DNA of 64,000 nucleotides. Source: Chondrilla cf. caribensis. Taxonomy: Eukaryota > Porifera > Demospongiae > Chondrillida > Chondrillidae. Position 1 is the first letter of the stretch. Every line of letters starts with the position of its first letter. Below, piece after piece: positions 16,762 to 40,589 of the stretch. Location of the stretch: positions 1,025,001 through 1,089,000 of the forward strand of contig OZ026550.1 of the NCBI GenBank assembly GCA_964020155.1. The letters are read 5' to 3'. The translations under genes were made by a program, and so were the position numbers. The notes beneath the pieces were generated by a model. That model saw only the letters and a program-made list of their open reading frames with translations, was not told the origin of the DNA and did not search any database.

Positions 16762-17389
16762 AATGTGCATGTGTATAGAAACAAGAACATAGCACAAAAA
16801 GGTCACTGACGATCAACCACTTTACACACACACATACATACAAGTATGCGTGAATGCACAAAAATGCAGTAATATAAGAGGTTTCAAGTTACACACATGT
16901 GTAGGTATGCACCATAGACTTCAGAATACACATAACGTTGTACAAATTACAGCCATACACCAGACTCACAGGACGTAACCATACATAGCCTGACGCCTAT
17001 TTGGTATCTACAATAGGGTAAGATCAACGAGTCCAATTCTGGACAGTAACTACGTACGTACTAGTATCCGTAGGTTATCCGTACTTGCAAACGTAGAATG
17101 CCCGTAGTGCGTTTACTTTTTTACTTCATGTACCGTAGTTTAGACACCTCAATTTTCTTCCTAGCTTGCTAGACAGGGAATAGACCACAAAATGCAGCAC
17201 CACACCTGATGTGTAAGGTTTAAGCGTTTGAGCTATAAATGATAGCTTCTTGAAATCAATACACCAAAAGACTAAAAGTCCGGAATTAGCCACGTTCACC
17301 TTACACATGTACGTACACATACACACAAGTTCACCTCCCCAGCTAGGTCTGTCTAAAATATCAAGTTGACACGCCCCCTCTCCCATGAA
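16762..17389. other. no gene recognised; 3' flank of the PUR gene
   Basis: I see no exon with supported splice sites. It contains part of the presumed 3' region of the minus-strand PUR gene. Confidence 0.35.
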
Positions 17390-19672
<2,283 letters not shown>

Positions 19673-19719
19673 CTCTCAAAACTGCTCTACACACCACGAC
19701 TCTCTCCTCTCGGCGTGGT

Positions 19720-19770
19720 CAGTCACGTGAGCTAACTCCATTCCAGAGACGTCACAAAAACACGTGATTT
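19720..19770 (-). promoter_or_regulatory. candidate PUR promoter with E-box and CRE-like sites
   Basis: TCACGTGA (19723-19730), GACGTCAC (about 19748-19755) and CACGTGAT (19761-19768) lie within 50 bp just upstream of the PUR start codon at 19672. The same combination of sites occurs upstream of the Rab gene. Confidence 0.5.
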
Positions 19771-19986
19771 TTCCGCCGTAGTATGTGTTCCATGCAAATT
19801 TCATTGACCGGAATTTATATATGCGTGTATGTATAGATATAGTACAGATTGAGTGTAATATTGATATTATATATTCGGCTCACGTGAATCCAGTACCTCT
19901 ATCAACTCAATATCATGCTTATAAAATAGCATTCAATCGCTACATGTATATCCACTATGTCAACCAGTACTTCCAGAGTATATATA

Positions 19987-20158
19987 CAGTGGAACCTATT
20001 ACAAACTTCTGAGTTGAGGAAACCTCTATAATAAGGACACCATTCTGTGTCCCAGTGTAGTACTGTAGTGTATTAAATGACCTCTGACTTGAGGAAACCT
20101 CCATAACCAAGGACCAAAATTAAGGTCCCAAAGTGTCCTCAATAGAGAGGTCCCACTG
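19987..20158. mobile_element. MITE, CAGTGGAACCTC family, copy 1 (inverted)
   Basis: Flanked by TA on both sides. It begins CAGTGGAACCTATTACAAAC and ends AATAGAGAGGTCCCACTG. Its interior matches 45145-45326 and 58438-58622 in reverse orientation (GACACCATTCTGTGTCCCAG). About 172 bp, non-coding. Confidence 0.8.
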
Positions 20159-20238
20159 TAAGATTGAATCCTTTGTGATGTGTCCCATTTAGCATGTATT
20201 CCATACCACAATAAACCTACTGAGCAAGTAGGACTGAG

Positions 20239-20244
20239 TTTATT
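20239..20244 (-). terminator. possible poly(A) signal of the FN3 gene
   Basis: AATAAA on the minus strand (TTTATT on plus), about 300 bp after the FN3 stop codon. Weak evidence. Confidence 0.3.
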
Positions 20245-20273
20245 TTTCAGTACCAAGAGCTATTTTTACCCTA

Positions 20274-20495
20274 AAATGAAATATTGTTATAATTTTGTGA
20301 TAAAATTACATCTTTGTGCTAAATGAGTGGCCCATACAACCCTAAATGAATAATATTGTATGATTTACGTGAAATTACTGAAAATTAAATATAGTTGTAA
20401 TTTTGTGATGAAATTACATGTTTTTGCTAAACTAGTGGCCATACAACTTGAAGAAAATACATTGTATGATTAGAGGGAAATTAAAACAAAATTTG
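20274..20495. repeat. about 112-bp tandem duplication in the FN3 3' flank
   Basis: Two copies of a block containing TTTGTGATAAAATTACATCT (or GATGAAATTACATGT), TGGCCCATACAAC and ATTGTATGATT. It probably lies in the 3' UTR. Confidence 0.65.
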
Positions 20496-20541
20496 CACCT
20501 ATCGTTAGGATTCCTACATTTCAGCCAATCAGAGGTCATTA

Positions 20542-22973
<2,432 letters not shown>

Positions 22974-23460
22974 TCTCTCTGGAACAATGCACGTTCGTTG
23001 GTGTCTTCAGCAGCTGTTATCCAATACGACTAGGTATATTGAGGTGAGGAACACGACAATCAAAACTGTCAAAATCGGTAGAACGTTGTATTTTGCGGCA
23101 CCAGAATTGTTTCGATCCTTCAGTCCTTCTTCTGACCGAAGCCTGTCCCGAAAGAGTTAATCGTAGAGCGACTGTTTTTGTCTGGATAGGCTCACACCAG
23201 TAGCAAGCGCTATTGTTCTCGTACGGTGACTCAGACACGTACCTCAACATCTGTCCGACTCATTTATACCATTTTTTGTCGAAAATCATCCGTTACGTTG
23301 AGAGGAAGCCAGACAAGTTACGTACGGTCAACCGCACAGCTCTGTACGTGATTGACCTAGGAGTCGCCATTTTCACCTATTGCGCAAGAACATGGTTGAA
23401 ATAATGTAATCAATACAAAAGTACTATATATTTAGGGACTTTCCATTAATAATACTAGTG
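22974..23460. promoter_or_regulatory. presumed FN3 promoter and 5' flank
   Basis: Comparatively GC-rich sequence upstream of the FN3 start, with no strong ORF. No core motif identified. Confidence 0.3.
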
Positions 23461-23467
23461 ACCAGAT

Positions 23468-23469
23468 AC

Positions 23470-23511
<42 letters not shown>

Positions 23512-23512
23512 T
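23468..23512. repeat. (TA)n microsatellite
   Basis: About 22 TA units followed by CTCGATCGAT. It lies in the intergenic gap between the FN3 gene promoter and the 3' end of the BAR-like gene. Confidence 0.9.
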
Positions 23513-24072
23513 CGATCGATTAATTATATATATATAGTTCATTATTATATATCATGCAAGGCCTATGTGAAATAAAAGCATCCATTCCATATAACAACAA
23601 TGCAATCGTAACCACCAACACTAGTTAAGGTTGGGGTGTGGGCTAATTTGGTACTTCTTTCAAGAAAAGAGTAAGGATGGAAAATGAATGTTTATTAATT
23701 TTAGTGCCCGATATTAGAGCTACAACAATAGTTAAACAACAAAACAACTTTGTGAAATAATTTACCATCTCAAAGTACAAATGAACATAAGTGCTCTAAG
23801 ACAATCAAACAAAAATTTTATTTAAAAATATAAGAAAGCTTTTGTGTTCGAGATAAAGACAGAAATAGTTGTCGTCATAGCAACATATATATGCATAATA
23901 TATGAATCAAAGGGATCCCTTCAAAAAGTGGGACATATAAATACTACGCTATATTTAATACATAACAAGTGCCAGTATATTACATGAAATTATATTAGTG
24001 CACCTTAGTGTAGCACAAACGACAGTGACATCAAGTAGTGGCCGGGGGCTCTTAAATTGCACAACTTGGGCT
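23513..24072. other. intergenic; no gene recognised
   Basis: AT-rich. A minus-strand AATAAA (TTTATT at 23817-23822) lies about 250 bp after the stop codon of the BAR-like gene and is its best poly(A) candidate. Confidence 0.4.
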
Positions 24073-25768
24073 TTAGTCGGAATCGAAACTATCGTATTCC
24101 TCCTCCACTCTTGTCGACATCTGAGCGGGGAGGGAGTTATACCTTGGGAGTCCGTTGTAAGTTTTCCCGGTGGACGGATAGGATGGTGGGGGATCTGGAT
24201 TCACAGCTGCATCAGGAGGCGGAGCCCATACAAAGTGTAATACAGTAGAACCTGTCTATAAAGACCACTATAGGGAAACAGCCTAAAATTGCTGTATATT
24301 AATACCTGTCTATAAAGACCATTTTAGGGAGACAACCTAGAAACTGTTGTTTAGTAGTACCTGTCTATAAAGACCACTTGAGGGAGACAACTTAGTAGCT
24401 GCTGTATAGTTGTACCTGTCTATAAAGACCACTTTAGGAAGACATCCTAGTGAGCTGTTTTACAGCATTTACGTAACTTGGCTCAGTATAACAGTCGGCC
24501 ATCAGAGACGTTGTTAGTTATCGGTACTGAGTAGCAAAGTGCTGAGAAAGCCTGCTATGACAAGGTTTACATGCTAAGGTGTCCTGAATAGCCCATTCTC
24601 TCAAACTGGAAGCTGGAACGGGGATGAATCTGACTCACTTCCTGACTTGTAGGAAGGGGGGCCACTGCTAACCCTGGTCTTGGCCTTGTAGAGAATCTGG
24701 GAGCTCTGCTTCAATCCTGCAGCGAAGAGATGAGAAGAGTTGGTCACATCCGCTCAACCCTGAGCAATGAGGACACAGGAGGTGCAGGAGTGAGACACGT
24801 GTAATCCTTCCTATCATCATTATGAGGATGACACACATTGAATTGTACTGAAGAGAACCTAGAAGAACATTGAAGTCAGACCTTTTTACAACACTACCCT
24901 TGGTAGTGCTCCCATACACTAGTATACAGTCAGACCTCTTTACCACATCACCCTTGGTAGTGCTCCTATAGACTAGTACACAGTCAGATCTCTTCACAAC
25001 ACCACCCTTGGTTTCTCAACATTAGCTACAACAGCTATAGCAAATTTTCTGTTGTAACCAACATAACTACTGTATACATACATACATCAGTGCCAACAAG
25101 ACATGGTGTTACAAAGAGACTGTCTTTGTAAAAAGTGCCATTGTAAAGAGATTCGACTGTATCAAGAGATTTGTAGTAGACGAGTTTGCTATAACAGAGT
25201 TCCACACTGGATGCACCCCCCCCCCCACACACACACTGCTGACTATATTGCACTTTTCATGTGTGTTCAAATTTCACATATATATTGTATGTGTTGCACA
25301 TATAAGACTATGCGCGAGGCAAGAAAGTGGGAAAGCTGCTTTTCTTCCCAGTTCGGCCGACCTAGACATAATGGACAACTCTGATAATCCAACAATGCTT
25401 ATACAAGGTCACGATAATGGTAGATGCATCATTTCAACCCATTACGCAACACAAGTCCCATATTACGCAAATTCGAATCCACATGAAAAGTGTAGTAATG
25501 GTATAGTGGGAGACCTGAGTAAATTGGGAGGTTGCTCTCCTGCTCTGATACGTCTGGTATGAGAAGGGCCATCTCCTGCGAGCAAGAAACAAACACAAGT
25601 GTCACCACCCTCGTGGGTTGAGCATGACATGCACGACACAGAGCCAGTCTACATGTACACATGTACGCACATGTGTGAATACATACATACGTAGATGTTC
25701 TCATAAGCACATACTTACATATGTACACACAAATGCCTACACGCAGGTATAGTCACTAACATAAAATC

Positions 25769-25838
<70 letters not shown>

Positions 25839-25864
25839 ACACACACACACACACACACACACAT

Positions 25865-25940
<76 letters not shown>

Positions 25941-26504
25941 TTACACAAGGACATACGTATGCACACATAATAATTATTGTTTTATATTTAATAATACATC
26001 CTAATCAACTGCATAGGTGTATGTAAACCTAATGGTTACGATGTGTAAATGTTGTGAGAAAGTACATATACACACATAACAATCAACTGAGTTTGTGGGT
26101 TGCCATAGCAACAAAAACATCAAGTCCAATCCATAGTGCTCTTCGTTCATCCAAACGGCTTCCACAGCAACAATGATAGAAGTTTGGCAAAACACCATAC
26201 CCTCACCTGTTGGGCTTCAGACACCGTGAGCATCTTCTTGGCCAATGTCGACATTGAGTTGGAGAGGTCCAGTAATCCCCCCTTGACGGACATCATCTTC
26301 ACGACCTTCAGTTCTCGTTCACAACACCTCACTACAAACGGACAATCGTGAAGACACCACAGCACATACATACAGAGAGTGTTGACAAGGAAACATTGAA
26401 CATGAATAGACAGACTGCCAGGTGGGTACAAGACTGTATTATATGCTTTGGAGGACTTAATATATGTACACACTCTCACACATATGCTGGCACATTAACA
26501 CATG

Positions 26505-26569
<65 letters not shown>

Positions 26570-29242
26570 CCACACACACCACACACACACACACGCATAC
26601 ACACACCATCAACAATTGCTAATTCCTTTTGTGATTTTGCATTTTCCAACTTTCGCTCAAGATCATAGACATCCTACATATAAACAAAAAAAAAACAAAT
26701 TTACCTTACACCCTGATGGGGAGATTTCAACATGTGGGTAGATTATGGAGGTTCACTCAGTACAGTCTACAATGATGGGGAGATCTCAACCTGTGGGTAG
26801 ATTATAGAGGTTCACCCAGTACAGTCTACAATGATGGGGGGATCTCAACATGTGGGTAGATTATAGAGGTTCACTCAGTACAGTCCACAATGATGGGGAG
26901 ATCTCAACATGTGGGTAGATTATGGAGGTTCACCCAGTACAGTCTACAATGATGGGGGGATCTCAACATGTGGGTAGATTATAGAGGTCCACTCAGTACA
27001 GTCTACAATGATGGGGAGATCCCAACATGTGGGTAGATTATGGAGGTTCACTCAGTACAATCTACAATGATGGGGAGGTCTCAACATGTGGGTCGGCTCA
27101 CACCAGTGAACAGATATCAAATGGAGTGTGAAATACGATGATGAAGTCTAGGACCCCAAACACCTCTAACAATACCATGAGAATGCCCCCCATCATGTGG
27201 GTGGGGTTTGGCAACACAATGGAATGCTAGCTGGTTAAAATCTTGCACCCATCTTCAGTGAGTTGAGAAAAATAACAAGTTCTGGTCAGATTCCAGACAA
27301 AACATTGTTGATGCTTTTGTTGTTGTTGTTTGTTTGTAAATAATCACATACACGCATACATACGTACATACATGAGTACATAAATGCATGCATACATGCA
27401 AACATACGTACATACATACGTACATGTATGTTTACACAAGACCAAACAAACATGCATACATGCAAGCAAGTCAACAATGCCACATCCCTGACCTTCTCTT
27501 TCGCCTTTGGTAACTCCTTAGTGTACTTTTTCTCCTTGTCTTCCCAGTGGGACTAGGAGAACAGAACATTCGCATGTCACTTATGAGAATTGATGATGAG
27601 GATCAATTGAGATTTTCAAAATGGATTACCACTAAATATTTTACGTACGTAGCAATTAATAGGCCAAATGAGCAATCACTGGCAGTAATTGAGTGGACCT
27701 AATGGGAAACCACTCAGTTCAGTTCAGTTCAGTTCAGTTCAGTTCAGTCCGCTACACTGGAGCACTCTTATAACAAACAAAGTTCTTGATATAACAAAGC
27801 AATGATCTCAACCATGTGCTACAGTATCTCATAGAAAATTGTCCTGATATAACAAACTCCTGCTTATAACAAACAGATTGCCCTGGAATTTCTGGTTTGT
27901 TATATAAGTGTTCAACTGTATCTCATTCATACTGGGGTAACCTTTAGTCTCGTGGCTACTTTTCAAGGTACCCAGTGAACTACATACTGTATAGCAGGGA
28001 CAAAATTTTCACGGTTTTTGTGGTTGGCCTAACATCTGTGAAAATAAAATCCATGAATTAGGCATTCTCGTTCTATCACGTGACTGTGGCCAGCATCTGC
28101 GAAAATTTTATCTGTAAATTTTCACTTTTGGAACCATCTGTGAAAACTTTTTCCCCGCAAAAATTTCCCGCTATACGGTAGTACAACAATCGGGAGTCAA
28201 ACAAACAACAATATCCGTCATCTGACACACGCTCCCACCCCATTAGGAATAACAGTCACCCAATAGACTTGATGCGCAGTCTTGAGAGTCCTTTTCACAT
28301 TTCAGGTACTCTCCAAGTACAAAATTGAACCAGTGGAGTGAAGCCCACGGATAACGAGCTGGGGTGGCTTCCTGTTATACACACACACTTACGTACTTCC
28401 TGTAATTAATAGATTTACTCACAGCCCTACAATAATAACCAGTACAGCACCAAATTACAAATATTTCCAACTTAGATACCAGTTCGTCACATTATTAGGA
28501 TTCAACAGAATGTAAGGACATACATATGTTTCCATACATAGGTAGATAGAAGTGCATCGGTGAACACAAAAACATGTATATCATGCATGTAATGGGTAAG
28601 TTCAGTGGAATTTCACTAGCCATAAATGATTTATTTCACCAAATGTACCAACAACTGTCTTTTCTGTCCTTCGTCAGTGGTCGTCATTCTACCACTGACA
28701 AAGGTAGCAGTCAGCTGCCGAAACGTTTGGTGAAATAAATTTTCTATGGCTAGTGATATTCCAATGAACTTATCCGTAAGGTGCCACCTAGCCAAACAAC
28801 TCCCTTTTCAACATAATAATAATATGTATGTATACATATGTGTACACATATGTATACATACATATGTGTACACATATGATATTATGTATGTACACTGTAC
28901 ATATCATTTGGAATGGGAATGGCGAACATACGTATGTACACATATACGTACATATTATTTGGAATGGCATACGTACATATGTACACATATATGTACATAT
29001 CATTTGGAATGGCGTACATAGAGGTATACACCACATTCTTATGGACTGTAGATTAGACTAGGAAACTTTTGGAGGGGAGCACACAGCCCACACAATGCAC
29101 TACACGTTCAATCTTGCTCGGACTCACTTGGTTTTTCTTGGCGGCATCCAGTTTTTTCTCCATCTCAAATATATGCTCATACACTCTTTTATACTCTTTC
29201 ATGTCACCTGTGTATGTATTGGTAGTGGGTGGTAAGTATAGC

Positions 29243-29298
<56 letters not shown>

Positions 29299-30409
29299 GT
29301 GTGCATGTGGGTGTCTGTGTGTGCATGATAGTGGAGGTGTACATTGATGACTCACTGATGTAGTTCTGTTGATACTCGCTAAACAACAGATGCAACTCGT
29401 ACACCTGATGCAAGACATCCTGAGGTTGAGAGACAGGTAAGCAATTGTACCTCTTTCATAACACTCCCCATACAAACATACGTACGTACACCAGTATTGC
29501 ATGCTAGGTACAGTGAATTTCCACCAATCTACCACAATTCGTTCTCAATAAACCTCAATATGAACATTAATCTGGAAAACAGTTTGTCAAGAGAAAATTT
29601 GTCACTACAATCAGAAGTGTTCAAAATAAAGGCAGCTTATTATGAGTACAGCGAATTCTCGTTAATGGATATACGAGAAATCACTGTACACAGCTGTGTT
29701 GAGATTAACAATACTCCACCCTATCGCAATGATGAAAGAGCAGATGTCTGGGGTCTCATACAGTAAACTCCTGGGTGATGGTTTCCCGAGGGGAAATGAC
29801 CTTATGCAACCAAAACTGTAATGTAAGCGCGACATATCCATATCTGCAACCGCAGCATCACTAGCACAGGGTCTCCACCACCCACCTGGAGAGCAGGGAG
29901 GTCATCGTCTTGTGCCCACTTGTCTATGCTGTCAAAAGCTGAAAAATGAGCAGAAACGGCACATGGTAAAGTGGACCCACATACGTACATGTGCATGTGT
30001 ACCAAGTACAACCTCTTTAATCCGACATTGATCCCTACACTCCCCATCAGCTATAATCTAAAGTACTACAGTACAACCAGGTTAATATGACACCAATTTC
30101 TGCACCAATGAACTGGTGATATTCCTCAATCCTGTCACCAATTCAGAGTACACAACTCCTACAATTCAACAACCTTTACATTCAGACCTTTCCTCAAACC
30201 TTTGACAGGTTTGTATGTATATACTTTACTCGTCAATACACAATTTAAAGTAACAGAAACGTGTGTGTGCACAAACATCCCAACAGTTATGAGTACAGTG
30301 CAAACATACAACTAATCACACACACACACACACACACACACAGTAACACCCACCCACCCCCACCCACCCCCACACACAAACAAATACACATACACGCACA
30401 CACACACAT

Positions 30410-30461
<52 letters not shown>

Positions 30462-30507
30462 AGACACACACACACACACACACTCACATACACACATTAA
30501 CACCTAA

Positions 30508-30568
<61 letters not shown>

Positions 30569-30579
30569 CACACACACAC

Positions 30580-30645
<66 letters not shown>

Positions 30646-30849
30646 CCACCATACCCACTGATGCATTCATTACATCATACAGGAAGTGATATCAGAAGAA
30701 CCGACACACAATACCCTTCACATAGTTCTCACACTTGGTGGAGTGCTAGAGGTTTGGGAACGGGAACCAGGTTCATACTGAAGAACATTTGGGAATGGAA
30801 ATTGGAATTTGACTTGAGTACAGTAGTACACACACTGAGTCTGAGAACC

Positions 30850-30907
<58 letters not shown>

Positions 30908-30918
30908 ACACAAACATA

Positions 30919-30986
<68 letters not shown>

Positions 30987-31959
30987 CATACACAAACACA
31001 CAACCACCATACCCACTGATGCATGCAGTTAAACATAGCTGCACTAATGTAAAGAGAAGACACAAAAGCGTACCAACTTCCTCAGCAGTGGCGGAGTCCT
31101 TCATCTTCTGCCTCATGCTACTCAGATCAGACAACACAATCTGGAGGTCCACATGTCCACTTCTAAGACTCTTCAGTCTCACTCCACTCCTGCACAAGTC
31201 ATGAGAGACCCACATTAGTACACTACTACTAAGCACAATGCAGATGACATACATGTACATATTCATGCTTACGTATATGTACACACACTTAATAGCATGT
31301 GCAGACCTACGTACATACAGTGTGTACACAGAACAGGGCATTAATAGACGAGTGTATTGAGCTATGATGCCTGCGAAACTGATCAAAACTGAATCGCATG
31401 ATTGATCAAGAACGTGAGTTGCATTGCATTGTATCGTGTGATCTCATTGGTCAGGAAGTGTGAAGGGTTTTCGACTATAGTAAAGTTCTTCCTCTCCGGA
31501 TCTTCGAAGAATCGCGGGTTACGGGCGCGCAACCTCGAAAGAGTGTCGATACTGGAATTATCTTACCACAAATCTAGCCGTGACCGGCACGATACACGTG
31601 GATGCGCTCTACCAAGTGGTTACTCTGGCGACACCGTCACCACTAACTACTCAATCTAGACATGTAACACGAGACGCGAAAATGAGCGCATTAACAGGTT
31701 AAAAGGTGATCTAGTGAGAATTACGTTACTTAACAGATTGTCAGAATCATATTATATATCGTAACTGGACGTTGTTTGGGTAGAGAAGAATTAGGCGAGA
31801 AGAAATAGTACTTAAGAAGGATTTTGCTGTTTGTGGACAATCGAAAGTGGACAAATGCGTTTCTGTATCCTGATGCGACCTGATGTCGCGGGTTTCCCGC
31901 CAAATTGACCAAGATCATCTTGAAACTAACCGTCTCAGCGCTTTGGCAGCCTTACTCAT
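24073..31959 (-). CDS. helical BAR-like protein with two PPxY motifs, family not identified
   Basis: Eleven exons: 31959-31931, 31189-31074, 29938-29886, 29419-29356, 29207-29128, 27552-27493, 26673-26607, 26331-26207, 25575-25515, 24716-24639 and 24206-24073. Every junction agrees in phase, total 288 residues. The protein begins [20 protein letters not shown] and is almost wholly charged alpha-helix to about residue 195 ([57 protein letters not shown]). This resembles BAR/F-BAR membrane-curving modules in composition, but I cannot assign a family. The tail is Pro/Ser/Tyr-rich with PPSY at 238-241 and 251-254, a motif for WW domains such as NEDD4-type ligases, and ends [10 protein letters not shown]. 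The last 3' splice site (24207) could instead be 9 bp downstream. The small exon sizes and phase-perfect assembly make the gene itself secure. Confidence 0.75.
24241..24455. repeat. about 61-bp tandem repeat, four units
   Basis: Each unit has ACCTGTCTATAAAGACCACT, GGGAGACAACCTAG and CTGTATAGT. The first unit starts TACAGTAGAACCTGTC, like the MITE ends elsewhere in the window, so the array may have grown from a MITE fragment. Confidence 0.75.
24875..25015. repeat. 54-bp repeat, about 2.5 units, inverse of 4198-4415
   Basis: Contains CACCCTTGGTAGTGCTCCCA and CTAGTATACAGTCAGACCTC, the reverse complement of the unit at 4198-4415. It lies in intron 9 of the BAR-like gene. Confidence 0.8.
25770..25940. 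repeat. (CA)n microsatellite
   Basis: CA tract with interruptions ACGTGC and CATGC, in intron 8 of the BAR-like gene. Confidence 0.95.
26505..26602. repeat. (CA)n at the 5' splice site of BAR-like exon 7
   Basis: On the minus strand it is (GT)n and the 5' splice site at 26606 is its first unit. Confidence 0.9.
26705..27095. repeat. 60-bp minisatellite, second array
   Basis: Six to seven units of the same sequence as 22235-22705 (TGATGGGGAGATCTCAACAT, GTGGGTAGATTATAGAGGTT, CACTCAGTACAGTCTAC), in the same orientation, inside intron 6 of the BAR-like gene. Confidence 0.9.
27712..27750. repeat. (CAGTT)n pentanucleotide repeat
   Basis: Seven or eight AGTTC units, directly next to the left end of the element 27755-27918. 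Confidence 0.85.
27755..27918. mobile_element. 164-bp MITE with TA flanks
   Basis: Starts CACTGGAGCACTCTTATAAC after TA and ends GTTATATAAGTGTTCAACTG before TA; the ends are imperfect inverted repeats of about 24 bp. Internal GATATAACAAA units. Non-coding. Confidence 0.6.
28600..28770. mobile_element. foldback (long inverted repeat) element
   Basis: CAGTGGAATTTCACTAGCCA and TTATTTCACCAAATG on the left are mirrored by GTTTGGTGAAATAAA and TGGCTAGTGATATTCCA on the right. A short inner hairpin (CAGTGGTCG...TACCACTG) lies between. Arms of about 40 bp; no coding capacity. Confidence 0.6.
28820..29015. repeat. ATGTGTACACATATG palindromic repeats
   Basis: Repeated self-complementary phrases (CATATGTGTACACATATGTA) and three copies of ATATCATTTGGAATGG at about 45-60 bp spacing. 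In an intron of the BAR-like gene. Confidence 0.6.
29245..29332. repeat. (TG)n, sense (CA)n before exon 5 of the BAR-like gene
   Basis: On the transcribed sense (minus) strand it is (CA)n, ending about 38 bp before the exon start at 29207. Confidence 0.9.
30318..30645. repeat. (CA)n complex microsatellite
   Basis: CA tracts separated by CCCACCCACCCC, GACACAGACAC and CACCTAAACATA. In an intron of the BAR-like gene. The tail ACAACCACCATACCCACTGA recurs at the end of the tract at 30853-31005, showing that the two tracts arose by duplication. Confidence 0.9.
30853..31005. repeat. (CA)n microsatellite, duplicate of the preceding tract
   Basis: CA tract with interruption CTTACACAAACATACGTA. It shares its right flank (CAACCACCATACCCACTGAT) with the end of 30318-30645. 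Confidence 0.9.
31400..31670 (+). other. GC-richer open stretch inside an intron, unassigned
   Basis: A plus-strand frame 31402-31659 ending TCTAG contains [20 protein letters not shown] and is open for 85 codons in GC-richer sequence than its surroundings. It overlaps intron 1 of the minus-strand BAR-like gene. No splice partner or family recognised. Confidence 0.2.
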
Positions 31960-32265
31960 GATCACTCGAACCAATTACTGGGAATGTCCCGTGACTTTGT
32001 TTACGTTTCATCTGCGTTACGTTACCGGACGAACGCGCGATGGCGTCATGTAAACAAATCATATAGCGAGCAGATTTGGAGAGATTGACGAGCTCAATCG
32101 CTGTCATCAGATCCGTATTTATAGCCACTAATCCGCATTTGATTTTCTCGTTCGATCTTTAAATTCACCCGTTTCCCGGTAAATCAACTCCCAAGTTTAG
32201 GTAACACTGCGAAAGCCGCTTTTTCACCAAGGAGACCGCGGTGCAGAGCGACACAGAAAGAGAAG
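31960..32265. promoter_or_regulatory. divergent promoter between BAR-like and RRM genes
   Basis: Only 306 bp separate the start codons of the minus-strand BAR-like gene (31959) and the plus-strand RRM gene (32266). The interval is CpG-rich relative to the rest and contains GCGATGGCGTCATG (about 32038-32051), a YY1/CRE-like site. No TATA box is evident. Confidence 0.5.
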
Positions 32266-39623
<7,358 letters not shown>

Positions 39624-39673
39624 GATTACGGCTTTCACTGGATGGACGGATGACAAGTATGGACAAAACCTTC

Positions 39674-39679
39674 ATTAAA
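39674..39679 (+). terminator. possible poly(A) signal of the RRM gene
   Basis: ATTAAA 51 bp after the stop codon; conserved at the matching position of the duplicate copy (CTTCATTAAATAC). Confidence 0.35.
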
Positions 39680-39889
39680 TACAATAATTATGCGAATCAT
39701 CGATGACATTGGAATCAAGTATTAATCAATAATCAGCATTAATGTTTGGGTTCAGTTTTATATCATCTGCCAATTAAATTTTTCACACGTCTTTTTCAAA
39801 CTAGTATGTTGGAGTTCAACTAATATTATTGTATCATCATGTTATCTGCAAATCCTGTTACAATCTTATCCTTGATTATAATAAGATCC

Positions 39890-40500
39890 TGACTATATAC
39901 GACTCAAGGTGGTAGTGTTGCATGATTAACTGGAAGATCTGGATATGATGTAGAATCTCTGTTAGGGTTGTGTCTGCATGGTGTGAAATTAGGAGGAATC
40001 TGACGGTCATCATTCATACAGCAAACTATGTTACTCCATCTCTGTTAACTCTACCACAATTTCCCAGTACCAATATAATATGCAAGTACATACCAATGAC
40101 TACCCAGTCAATCCCCATACTTTTAAATCTGAAAAAAAATATTATTGTGACAGATTAATGAGTATTCACTCTATATACCTAACATCACATGCATTATTTC
40201 TTATGTGTATATAGATATGCATATATGACTCAAGGTGGTGGTGGTGTTGCATGATAACTGGAAGATTTGGATATATGATGTAGAATCTCTGTTAGGGTTG
40301 TGTCTGCATGGTGTGAACTTCGGAGGAATCCTGACGGTCATCATTCATACAGCAAACTATGTTACTCCATCTCTGTTAACTCCACAATTTCCTAGTACTG
40401 ATATAATATGCAAGTACATACCAATGACTACCCAGTCAATCCCCATACTTTTGAAAAAAAATATAATTGTGACAGATTAATGAGTATTCACTGTACGCAC
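39890..40500. repeat. about 325-bp tandem duplication
   Basis: ACTCAAGGTGGTAGTGTTGC to ACAGATTAATGAGTATTCAC occurs at about 39901-40175 and again at 40227-40495. The corresponding part of the second duplicon (58100-58385) has a single copy. Confidence 0.8.
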
Positions 40501-40589
40501 ATAACATCACATGCATTATTATGTGTATATAGATATGCATAGTCACTGTTTCATCTCATGTGACATGTGCATAGTGCAGCAAACAGGTG

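Noticed and set aside
31560..31620. tRNA gene on the minus strand (TGGTAGAGCGC resembles an A box)
   Set aside because: No B box (GGTTCGANTCC) at the right distance and no cloverleaf I could fold.
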